Position numbers and translations under genes: made by a program. Below the pieces are notes generated by a model that made no database searches, was not told where the DNA came from, and saw only the letters and a program-made list of their open reading frames with translations. A DNA stretch of 64,000 nt from Clostridium acidisoli DSM 12555 (lineage in GTDB: Bacteria > Bacillota > Clostridia > Clostridiales > Clostridiaceae), in NCBI RefSeq assembly GCF_900176305.1, contig NZ_FWXH01000002.1:744001-808000 (forward strand), given 5' to 3'. Below, piece by piece: positions 56,767 to 64,000 of the stretch. Positions within the stretch are counted from its first letter, which is position 1, and every line of letters starts with the position of its first letter.

Positions 56767-57085
56767 TAGCACAAAAAAATAAGACCATTATATTAAATGA
56801 TCTTATCTATTAATTTCACACTTGAACTATATAACATTGCATTAACGCAATATATACATATAATTTTTAATTTATATTTTTTTATTAACTATTTAAAATA
56901 TACTGGGGATTAAGGAAAACTAACCAACATTTTTATTTTTAAATTAACTACAACTAAGGTTATTCCTTACGTCATAACCCAGTTTCCGTAAAATCTAAAA
57001 ATAAAAAAGCTGCGAGTAGTTTTCCTTCCCCAGACCCCACAACCTTTCACTCGCATGATTAATTTTTATTTATTTTCATCATTAT
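56767..57085 (-). ncRNA. Candidate structured phage RNA
   Basis: A gene-free stretch downstream of the helicase. On the minus strand CTGGGGAAGGAAAACTA (57017-57033) can pair with TAGTTTTCCTTAATCCCCAG (56903-56922): 17 bp with one 3-nt bulge. An alternative hairpin, TGCGAGT (57049-57055) with ACTCGCA (57011-57017), shares its edge and is followed by TTTTTTATTTTT. It ends in a clear terminator at 56773-56806. A weak promoter (TTGGCA, 17 bp, AATAAT) lies just upstream near 57100-57130. No known RNA family is recognised. Confidence 0.5.
56773..56806 (-). terminator. Terminator of the helicase/structured RNA transcript
   Basis: ATAAGATCAT...ATGGTCTTAT stem (one mismatch) followed by seven T. From here to 56640 there is only a short GTATGC/GCATAC hairpin near 56686-56708. 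Confidence 0.8.
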
Positions 57086-57150
57086 TTTAATTATTATTAC
57101 ATTATTTTTTCTTGCCAAGTTTTTAGATGTGAGCCTATTTATAGAGCTTG

Positions 57151-58701
57151 TCACCCTTTTTCTTGGCAAACATTATTAAGTGAATTTACTACCCAGTATT
57201 TTTTCCCATAATATATATTCTTTATACCATTTTCTAATGTCCTTTTCCAATCTGTATAATCTATAATATGATACTTAATTCCTTCTTCATCAAAACATGA
57301 ATTAATAGAATTAAGACTTTTCATTAATTTTCCATTCCTTTTTATATTTGATATAATCGCCAATTCATTTTGTTCTTTTTTATATAATTTTAAGCCAATA
57401 ATACTATTTAAATAAACTTCTAATTTGTCATCATATTCTTCATCTTCTACACTATAATGATATTCCCCTGTTTCTTCATCTTGAAAACCAAATTCATGAG
57501 CAAGATATTTACAATATCCGAACCTTCCCCTCATTTTCATAAATTCTATATCGCATAAATCTCTGTTGCATTTTACATACATTAAATCATTTACTTTAAA
57601 AGTTCCTTTATCTTCTTCATCTACCGTATCAGTATAAACAATGTTAGAATGGTCATACTCTCTAGGAAATTTTTCTATAAATTCTTTGACAGTATGTTCC
57701 ATCAAAAAATCAGCCATTTTAATCTTATTTTTTATTTGTGTTTCCATTCCCCCTATTTGTTTATTGTTAATTGCTTTTATATATACGTAAATTTTATCTC
57801 TATCATTTTCTAATCTTTTTCTTCCCATACACTGAATTAGTGAGTATAAATCTTTATTATCAATTACGATATGCTTAACATTTTCATCCTTAATGTTTAC
57901 CCCTGCATCTAAACAAGTTGTAGTGATTAGAAATTGTTCTTCAAATCTTTCACTTTTAAGCATATTCTTTATTTTATCTGAATTAACATATTTATAATGT
58001 TTATCACTTTTACCACAACAAAACAAACAATTTTTTTCATATTTTTTGTATAAATTATATGCTTTTTCCGCAGATTGGATGAAGAATATCCCCTTATTAT
58101 CTTGCTTACCTTCTTTTGCTCTTTCTATAGCCTCTTCCATAAATTTTTCCATAGTTTCATCTTTCATAAAGAATTTTAATTTTTGTATAAAATTATAACT
58201 TATAGGTATTTCATAATCAATTGTTGTCATTCCTTTTCTCTCTCTAATATAGGTTTTCATAGCATCACTTGTAGCAGACATAAAAATCTTGACTACATCC
58301 ATTTGATTTAATAATACCTCTAGTGATATATCTGTAGTTTTATTAAATCTAGCATCCGACATAAAATAGTGGAATTCATCGCAAACTATATACTCATATT
58401 TTGAAAAATCAAATTTTCTATTATTCTTATATAAACTTTCTAAATATTGGTATGTTTTTATATCTATTATATCTGCTTTTTTAGCTGTAATTATTTCATT
58501 ATTAAATTGGTCTACACAATTAGTTCTATGTATTAGCATGAGTATTCTCTTCTTATTTTTTTCAGCAAATGCATATAATTTATTTTTAATAAAATATGAT
58601 TTTCCCATTCCAGTACCTGCTGTTATAGTTATAATATCACCTTTACTCCATTTTCTTATCTTTTCATATGTTACTATTTCACTAATATTTTTACTTCTCA
58701 T
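57151..58701 (-). CDS. DExH-box superfamily 2 helicase
   Basis: 516 residues. Motif I TAGTGMGKSYF (about 27-37), Ia MLIHRTN, II CDEFH (about 105-109), III FMSATSD, and motif VI QCMGRKR, with FLITTTCLDAGVNIK as the motif V region. So both RecA-like domains are complete. The C-terminal 200 residues are unfamiliar. It unwinds or moves along nucleic acid. It lies two genes downstream of the RNA polymerase in the same direction, so it may serve replication or transcription of the phage. GAGGGAG before the ATG. Confidence 0.88.
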   Translation of the reverse strand: MRSKNISEIVTYEKIRKWSKGDIITITAGTGMGKSYFIKNKLYAFAEKNKKRILMLIHRTNCVDQFNNEIITAKKADIIDIKTYQYLESLYKNNRKFDFSKYEYIVCDEFHYFMSDARFNKTTDISLEVLLNQMDVVKIFMSATSDAMKTYIRERKGMTTIDYEIPISYNFIQKLKFFMKDETMEKFMEEAIERAKEGKQDNKGIFFIQSAEKAYNLYKKYEKNCLFCCGKSDKHYKYVNSDKIKNMLKSERFEEQFLITTTCLDAGVNIKDENVKHIVIDNKDLYSLIQCMGRKRLENDRDKIYVYIKAINNKQIGGMETQIKNKIKMADFLMEHTVKEFIEKFPREYDHSNIVYTDTVDEEDKGTFKVNDLMYVKCNRDLCDIEFMKMRGRFGYCKYLAHEFGFQDEETGEYHYSVEDEEYDDKLEVYLNSIIGLKLYKKEQNELAIISNIKRNGKLMKSLNSINSCFDEEGIKYHIIDYTDWKRTLENGIKNIYYGKKYWVVNSLNNVCQEKG

Positions 58702-58728
58702 AATCGTAAACTCCCTCTCATAATTTAT

Positions 58729-58908
58729 TTATTTGTTTATTGTTATTCTCAATTTTAATAATCCATCTAACGCTAATTGAAATTTTTCTGTATTCTCAAA
58801 ACTATATTTATCTCCATCTGCATCATTAAATACAAAATATCTGAATCCTAAAAATGATAATGCAAACGCTAAATATTTCTTTTTTATTTCATAATACTCA
58901 TTTTCCAT
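58729..58908 (-). CDS. DUF5659-like small protein (59 aa)
   Basis: MENEYYEIKKKYLAFALSFL followed by GFRYFVFNDADGDKYSFENTEKFQLALDGLLKLR. The LAFAL-x-FLGF-x-Y start and FEDTEEF-like turn resemble DUF5659. A perfect AGGAGG lies 7 nt upstream. It lies between the RNA polymerase and the helicase with 27 bp to the latter, so all three are probably on one transcript. Function unknown. Confidence 0.72.
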   Translation of the reverse strand: MENEYYEIKKKYLAFALSFLGFRYFVFNDADGDKYSFENTEKFQLALDGLLKLRITINK

Positions 58909-59007
58909 AATAATCCTCCTGATAATATATTAGGTTATAAGATTAATTTATCTTACTTCCTCATGTAGCCTAAATGGGGGAGTAGTCCCCACTTAGGCGA
59001 TAACTAC

Positions 59008-62000
59008 CTAACATACTATATAAGCACTTATATAACTTGGTTTAATTTCTATGTCCTTTAGATTTACTTCTAATTCATCTTTATCTTTCATATAATTTTC
59101 TAGTAAATCATATATATTTTTCTTTGCACCTGTAACTTTGTTATTATAAATTTGCTCATTATTTATAAAAAATTCTCCATTATTTTTAGTTATTACTACT
59201 TTGTTATCTAAATCTACAGGTCTAAATTTTATTAATATAGTTTCTGCTAATCTAATCTCATTCTGCAAATTCTCTAATAATTGCATATCCTGTTTTTTTC
59301 TTTGAGTCTTAATTTTACTATAATCTTTAAATTTATAATGATATACACCGTTTGGGTCTTCAATGTAGCTTGTAATATCTGTATAATACGCATCCAATAT
59401 AGCTTGTACTACATTAAAACAACAATCAATTATAAACTTGCTTCTAGTATCCGATTTACTACTCTTACTAGCTATCAATAACGATGAAGCTGTTGTTGTA
59501 ATTCCATATTTATCAGTTAATTCAATAATTGACTTACTAGCATCTAAGTTATTTTTTTTCAATTCATCTGACTTTTTAGGAATATTATCGTTAAACTTTA
59601 TTCTAATATCTTCTGCACTACTTCTCCATTTTTCAAATATATTCTTAATCATTTCTGAAACTATTTCAGTATTTTTTGTTGGCACAATGTTGGATAATAT
59701 ATTATGCAATACCGTAACTCTATCCCCTTTTGATACTTTTTCTTTTACTTCATAATATTTTTTCAATAGAGTATTAACTATTCTATTTGAATGTAAATTT
59801 AATACTGAATGTGTCCTACTATAAACTCTACTTCTGTCTTCATATTTAGTTGTATATTTACGAAAATTTGGATTAAATTCTTCTACAAGACTTTCTTTGA
59901 GTAACTTTTTAGTATCATTATCAATCTTCTTTAAAGTTTTTGGTGAATCTATACTAATCATTTGTAGCTCCAATGCCCAGTATGATAATCTCTTATTTTT
60001 ATAAAATTGTTTTGTTATTATATCTTTAATCTCTTGCTCTTCCAAATTCTCTACTGAAATAAATTCACCTTTTGAAATCAACTTTTCCATAGTTTCTGTA
60101 AAATATTCATATTTCTTTTTTCTAATAATACTTTCATATTGATATGCTTCTTTTTCTAAATTCTGTATTTCAAATTCAATATCATCTAAGTCTTCTTGCT
60201 TTAACATATATGTAAATTCATCAATAATTCTGTATTTATCTGATAATTGAGACTTAGTGCCTTCTAAATATTTAATTTCTGATATATTATCTAAATAAAA
60301 TTGTTCATGTTCTTCATCATATTTTTTCCTCAAATATTTATATGTAAACACCTTATCTGTTTTAGCATATTTGTATCCTAATTCAGTAGCCTGTGTACAT
60401 ATTTTAATTCCTAGATTACTAATGCTTCCTATCTGGTTTCCCGCCGCCATTACAACACTATAATATTCATTTTCTTTAGTATACGGTAGTTTAACAGCAT
60501 CGTCTTTTTTATCCTGTAGGTTTAAAAAATTATAACCATCTTCTGGAGCAATAACTGAATTATATATAATATCACTTTGCATTACTAGGTTACTATCCCC
60601 ATCTGTATCTTGACCTGAATTAAGTGCTAATCTATTATCCTTTTGGTTGTAAAATATTAATTCATTTGTTAGCTTTCCAGTGTACTCTTCTAATAGATTA
60701 TTTTTTGTTATAGTAAATTTATGTATTTCTGAAAAACTGTTAAGTGGTGAACGAGCCATTACTCTCTTACCCGTTTCCTGTGGTATATAAAATTGATTTA
60801 TACCCAGTCCATTATCAGAAATTTTTCTTGTCATAATCCAATCCATAAAAGTTATTGGACACGTACTAGCATATTTGTAATTACCTTTAACAAAGAATTT
60901 TCCCTCTTGAAGTTCAGCGATTTTCTTCCTTACCATACCCATAATCATTTTTTGTACACAAGGTATCTTAAGTGCATCTTCTGTACTTTGTAATAAATAA
61001 TGTAATTTATCCATAGCTTCTAATTCTTCTCTATCATTGTTAGAAATATCTCCTAACATTAACCTTATTGCATTAATATCTCCATCAACAACTTTCTCAT
61101 ACATGCTATAAGTTTCTTTACTTAATGCTTCTAATTCTAAAGGTGTGAGATTAAGATTAGATATTACTTGATAATTTGTTCGTGAATACTCTTTTGGCTG
61201 CTTTTTGTTGATTTTACTTACATATAGATTAGTAAGTATATCTCTATACTTATCATATTTTTCTTTCTTTAATTCTTCTACAATTTGTTCCTGCCCATCC
61301 CACCATTTTGCCCACTTTGCCATATTAGTTGTAATAATAAGATCTGCTTTAGATATGTTAACCATCTTGTTAAAATAATCTAAAGTATAAAACCCATCTT
61401 TTCTCTTTTCAAATATGTTAGGTATATCTTTTTCATATGTATCTTCAAAATATTTATTAAAATCTACTTTTACAACAAGCCCTTTTGTCGCAGTAATATC
61501 TTGTCTTATAATTGCAAAATCAACCGTATAATCTATATCTAAATTTCTTTTTATAATTCCAGCTAATTTATAACTCATTAACCCACAGCCATCTTGAAAT
61601 TCATGTTCTTCTTCTCTATTTCTTTCATACATTAATTTACTATAATCTTTATCTTTAAAATAACAGTAATCTGATATATATGTATAAATATCTGAAGGTA
61701 ATACAACTACATTAGGTTTATAATCAATTTCATATGTGTTTGAAGTTTGAAGACTAAGTCTTGCAATTACATCCTTATTAATTGACATTTCTTCTTTATC
61801 GAAACGTTTTTTAGTTAATTTCCCCAGACTCGTTATATCCTCAAATATACTTATAAATTCAGCATCTTCTTTTGCAATAAATAAGTATTCACATTTATAG
61901 TTCTCAGAATAGTAATCATCTTTACCTTCCTTTTTCATCATACTTGGACTACTAACCAATGGAATAAATTTTTTATTCATAAATGTTATACCATTTTTTA

Positions 62001-62238
62001 ATATTTCTAATGGTATTTCCATTTCAGTATCTTTTTTATTAAAGGGTAGTGCAACCTTTATAATATTATCTAAAAATTGTTCTTTTCTATCTAATTCCTT
62101 ATAAATCAGATATTTTCTAATTAAATTATTTTCTGATAAACTTATTGTTCTTTCAATTAATTCTTTCTCTGTAAAACTTTCTTTAGTCAAATCACCATTA
62201 GCTATTTTGTAAATTTTGTACATTGTCTGTTTTTTCAT
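59008..62238 (-). CDS. Single-chain RNA polymerase of the QDE-1/YonO (cellular RdRP-like) superfamily
   Basis: About 1076 residues from the ATG at 62238 (GGGGGAT upstream). Barrel 1: DGCGLMSYKLAGII (about 216-229), then FAIIRQDITATKGLVVKV, with K252-G and K257 in the place of the conserved KG of RdRPs and the beta-subunit. Barrel 2: GKRVMARSPLNSFSEIHKF (about 491-509, the R-x-P motif) and SGQDTDGD (541-548), whose three Asp should hold the catalytic metal, followed by GNQIGSISNLGIK. These match cellular RNA-dependent RNA polymerases (SGSDLDGD type) and SPbeta YonO, a late-gene DNA-dependent RNA polymerase. The 400-residue C-terminus is unassigned. About 230 residues longer than YonO. Template and promoter are unknown. 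Confidence 0.9.
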   Translation of the reverse strand: MKKQTMYKIYKIANGDLTKESFTEKELIERTISLSENNLIRKYLIYKELDRKEQFLDNIIKVALPFNKKDTEMEIPLEILKNGITFMNKKFIPLVSSPSMMKKEGKDDYYSENYKCEYLFIAKEDAEFISIFEDITSLGKLTKKRFDKEEMSINKDVIARLSLQTSNTYEIDYKPNVVVLPSDIYTYISDYCYFKDKDYSKLMYERNREEEHEFQDGCGLMSYKLAGIIKRNLDIDYTVDFAIIRQDITATKGLVVKVDFNKYFEDTYEKDIPNIFEKRKDGFYTLDYFNKMVNISKADLIITTNMAKWAKWWDGQEQIVEELKKEKYDKYRDILTNLYVSKINKKQPKEYSRTNYQVISNLNLTPLELEALSKETYSMYEKVVDGDINAIRLMLGDISNNDREELEAMDKLHYLLQSTEDALKIPCVQKMIMGMVRKKIAELQEGKFFVKGNYKYASTCPITFMDWIMTRKISDNGLGINQFYIPQETGKRVMARSPLNSFSEIHKFTITKNNLLEEYTGKLTNELIFYNQKDNRLALNSGQDTDGDSNLVMQSDIIYNSVIAPEDGYNFLNLQDKKDDAVKLPYTKENEYYSVVMAAGNQIGSISNLGIKICTQATELGYKYAKTDKVFTYKYLRKKYDEEHEQFYLDNISEIKYLEGTKSQLSDKYRIIDEFTYMLKQEDLDDIEFEIQNLEKEAYQYESIIRKKKYEYFTETMEKLISKGEFISVENLEEQEIKDIITKQFYKNKRLSYWALELQMISIDSPKTLKKIDNDTKKLLKESLVEEFNPNFRKYTTKYEDRSRVYSRTHSVLNLHSNRIVNTLLKKYYEVKEKVSKGDRVTVLHNILSNIVPTKNTEIVSEMIKNIFEKWRSSAEDIRIKFNDNIPKKSDELKKNNLDASKSIIELTDKYGITTTASSLLIASKSSKSDTRSKFIIDCCFNVVQAILDAYYTDITSYIEDPNGVYHYKFKDYSKIKTQRKKQDMQLLENLQNEIRLAETILIKFRPVDLDNKVVITKNNGEFFINNEQIYNNKVTGAKKNIYDLLENYMKDKDELEVNLKDIEIKPSYISAYIVC

Positions 62239-62319
62239 AATATAATCCCCCATATTTTAATTATTTTTATTTAAGAGCGTAAGAAATATATCTCGTATTT
62301 GTAGCTTCATAATTCATAT

Positions 62320-62547
62320 TTAATTTTCCTTCCAGCCACAAAAATCACATTCAAATTTTGCTAACTCCTCTACTATACCTGCTCCATTAACTCCAATATT
62401 AGTCGCTTGTTTACCACAGCTTGGACATATTTTAAAATGTTTTTCTTTATAATCCTTTTCTGCTTCTTCTTCTCGTTCCTTTTTTAGTTTTTCAATTTCT
62501 TGTTCAGTTAATCCTTGCATTTTAGCTTCCTTCTCGTTAATATACAT
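62320..62547 (-). CDS. Zinc-ribbon protein upstream of the RNA polymerase
   Basis: 75 residues: an N-terminal charged helix (LTEQEIEKLKKEREEEAEKDY) and a C-terminal zinc ribbon, CPSCG then CDFCG, 25 residues apart, ending GWKEN. AGGAGG precedes the ATG. It lies about 80 bp upstream of the polymerase gene, same direction. Zinc ribbons of this type often bind nucleic acid or RNA polymerase; a partner role here is inference from position. Confidence 0.75.
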   Translation of the reverse strand: MYINEKEAKMQGLTEQEIEKLKKEREEEAEKDYKEKHFKICPSCGKQATNIGVNGAGIVEELAKFECDFCGWKEN

Positions 62548-62579
62548 ATTAATTTTCCTCCTCTTAAATTGTAATTACA

Positions 62580-62880
62580 GAACTATTCCTATAATTGTTA
62601 TTATAGGAATAACTCGACATCCACTGGGATATCTGGATTTGCTGATTTTCCGCAAGCTACTTTTTAAAAAAATAGCTTGATTTTATATATTTATTGCTGT
62701 ATAATTCGATTATAGATTTAAAATCTTATATATGTGATACAGTAAATACATAAAACGATAGATAGTAATAAATACGGCAGAAAAGTAATGTTAATATAAT
62801 AAATAGGTTGGACAAAAAGGGTATAGTAGACCCTTGGTTTTTATTTTATTTTTTATGTCCAGCTATAATTATAACATTTT
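62580..62880. other. Intergenic region with three inverted repeats
   Basis: No gene is seen from 62548 to 63009. Structures: ATTCCTATAAT/ATTATAGGAAT near 62585-62612; CAAGCTA (62653-62659) with TAGCTTG (62673-62679), containing a T5A7 core; and AAGGGT/ACCCTT near 62819-62837 followed by a T-rich run, inside an outer TGGACA/TGTCCA pairing. The last two look like plus-strand or bidirectional terminators. A control region for the early operon is possible. Confidence 0.5.
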
Positions 62881-63009
62881 ATTTTTGTTTATCAATCTTC
62901 ATATACAATCAAATATTGTCATATTTTAGGGTTATAGGTAAATAACTTGTATTTCTTAGTTATTACTTAATATAACTCTTATTTGTGTATAAAAAACATT
63001 TATTGTATC

Positions 63010-63219
63010 CTAACATGTCTTCTCTAATTCTTCTTGGCTTAAATTTCCCTCGCAAAACTTGTCCCACTGTTCTTGATTCAAATTTGTTTTAATAAAAATA
63101 GGTATATAGCCATCTAAATATCCAATAACCGTATTTTTATATTTGTAAGCATCTTCCGAACTTGCAAGTACTCCTACCATGGCTTTTAATTGGCTTTTTT
63201 TAATTACAATTGTTTTCAT
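63010..63219 (-). CDS. Small phage protein of unknown function
   Basis: 69 residues from MKTIVIKKSQLKAMVGVLAS, then TVIGYLDGYIPIFIKTNLNQEQWDKFCEGNLSQEELEKTC. The ATG at 63219 has GGGAGA upstream. It starts 17 bp after the 251-residue gene, so probably the same transcript. Not recognised. Confidence 0.62.
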   Translation of the reverse strand: MKTIVIKKSQLKAMVGVLASSEDAYKYKNTVIGYLDGYIPIFIKTNLNQEQWDKFCEGNLSQEELEKTC

Positions 63220-63236
63220 ATATTTTTCTCCCAAAA

Positions 63237-63992
63237 TTATATTTCATATATTTTACCTTCAATATTATCCTTATCACCCCTAACATGAGGTTTAATCCAA
63301 ACTCTTTTACCATCTTTATAATTTCTCCAAAAACCTCTTACAGTCCATCCTAGTGTATGTCTTTCATAATCTCTTTTTTCTTCTTCAGTTAGTTGAATAT
63401 GATCTGTATTTATTCTTATAATATTTTGTTTGATTAATTTAGTTCTAGGTTTTTTACCTGCTCTCTTATCTTTTTTTGATTGAATTTTTTTACTAGTAGT
63501 TTTAGTTTGTCTGATAACGTACTCTTGATTAAGTTGAGAAAATATTATAATTGAAAAGTATTTTTGCAATGTGTCATATACTTCCATATCATCTACATAA
63601 TCTAATTCTTTATTCTTGTAGTATTTCCAATTAAAATTCATAATTTCATTATGAACAAATGAATTTATATGTTCCTCAATAGTTACTTGTGGTTCTAAAT
63701 TCCAACAAAAATTTAATTTTCTAGAATCATATGCATGTAAATATGTACATAATTCAATTACTGACTTTTTTTGTAGATGCTTAACTTCAAAATAATTATA
63801 CATATCAAATTTATTTTCAGTTTGTTTAATACTTATAATACCTTTATTAAATATGTGTTTTATATTATCTTTATTTTGCATAATTTTTTCTTTGTTATTG
63901 TAACACCAAGGTGCGATTATATTATCGAATTCCTCATCTGTTAACTCAATAATATCTAACTTATCTAAATCTTTAATAGTTAATTCTTTCAT
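63237..63992 (-). CDS. Phage protein of unknown function with WxxRGFWRNYKDGKRVWIKPHxRG motif
   Basis: 251 residues. The N-terminal 160 residues are acidic and helical. A basic linker (KKIQSKKDKRAGKKPRTKL) follows, then TLGWTVRGFWRNYKDGKRV and WIKPHVRG, a strand-rich C-terminus I have seen ending several hypothetical proteins of Firmicute phages and mobile elements. Function unknown. The start codon lies 8 bp from the window edge; the upstream gene is out of view. Confidence 0.68.
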   Translation of the reverse strand: MKELTIKDLDKLDIIELTDEEFDNIIAPWCYNNKEKIMQNKDNIKHIFNKGIISIKQTENKFDMYNYFEVKHLQKKSVIELCTYLHAYDSRKLNFCWNLEPQVTIEEHINSFVHNEIMNFNWKYYKNKELDYVDDMEVYDTLQKYFSIIIFSQLNQEYVIRQTKTTSKKIQSKKDKRAGKKPRTKLIKQNIIRINTDHIQLTEEEKRDYERHTLGWTVRGFWRNYKDGKRVWIKPHVRGDKDNIEGKIYEI

Positions 63993-64000
63993 AAAATCAC

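Noticed and set aside
59008-62238. T7-type RNA polymerase or primase for the 1076-residue protein
   Set aside because: None of the palm-domain polymerase motifs or TOPRIM patterns of those families is visible, whereas SGxDxDGD and its partner motifs are.

Overview
The window looks like a chromosome segment of a low-G+C Firmicute, most likely a Clostridium. It is AT-rich, has strong GGAGG ribosome sites, and carries a clostridial mreBCD cluster, luxS, a tryptophan T-box leader and a sigma-54/LevR-controlled mannose-family PTS. From about 29.2 kb to the right edge it is an integrated HK97-type siphophage prophage.

Host part (1-29.2 kb). On the minus strand, a cell-shape cluster reads SPOR protein, DUF4321 protein, maf, radC, mreB, mreC, mreD and penicillin-binding protein 2. 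A second, tandem PBP2 copy follows and runs off the left edge. Next come luxS, a T-box(Trp)-controlled tryptophan transporter, an aldo/keto reductase, a flavodoxin/2-hydroxyacid dehydrogenase pair, two acetyltransferases, a nucleoside phosphorylase and two DUF11-like proteins. From 17.5 to 24.7 kb lies a sugar module: LevR-type activator, oligo-1,6-glucosidase and PTS IID-IIC-IIB-IIA, with a good -24/-12 promoter and candidate activator sites upstream. Beside it sits an RRNPP-type regulator (HTH plus helical repeats) whose stop codon overlaps the start of a 47-residue exported pro-peptide: a candidate quorum-sensing pair. A lipoprotein, a FlaR-like kinase and a radical SAM protein close this part.

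Junction. At 29182-29240 is the 3' part of a tRNA-Leu gene without its 5' half, which I read as the prophage attachment site. A degraded copy of the same fragment at 17449-17486 suggests an older integration at the same tRNA, so 17.5-29.2 kb may itself be an acquired island.

Prophage (29.2 kb to beyond 64 kb, almost all minus strand). Read in gene order from right to left: hypothetical early genes, a zinc-ribbon protein, a 1076-residue RNA polymerase, a DUF5659-like protein, a DExH helicase, a candidate structured RNA, more small genes, HNH nuclease, terminase, portal, protease, capsid, connectors, tail tube, a tail chaperone pair joined by a -1 frameshift, tape measure, Dit, tail endopeptidase/fibre, lysin and holin-like proteins. 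Integrase, repressor and DNA replication genes are not in view.

The most striking item is the RNA polymerase. It carries the signature of the QDE-1/eukaryotic RdRP/YonO superfamily (SGxDxDGD, an upstream RSP motif, and a DGCG...KG barrel motif) and is unlike T7-type or host multi-subunit enzymes. The late region it probably serves is punctuated by intrinsic-terminator hairpins after many of its cistrons, several followed by a recurring TTTTTTATACAAAAAATA-like sequence. Other notable items are a candidate type I toxin-antitoxin locus at 53.4-53.9 kb with long-range 5'-3' complementarity and an antisense promoter, and a small plus-strand cargo pair at 51.3-52.1 kb.
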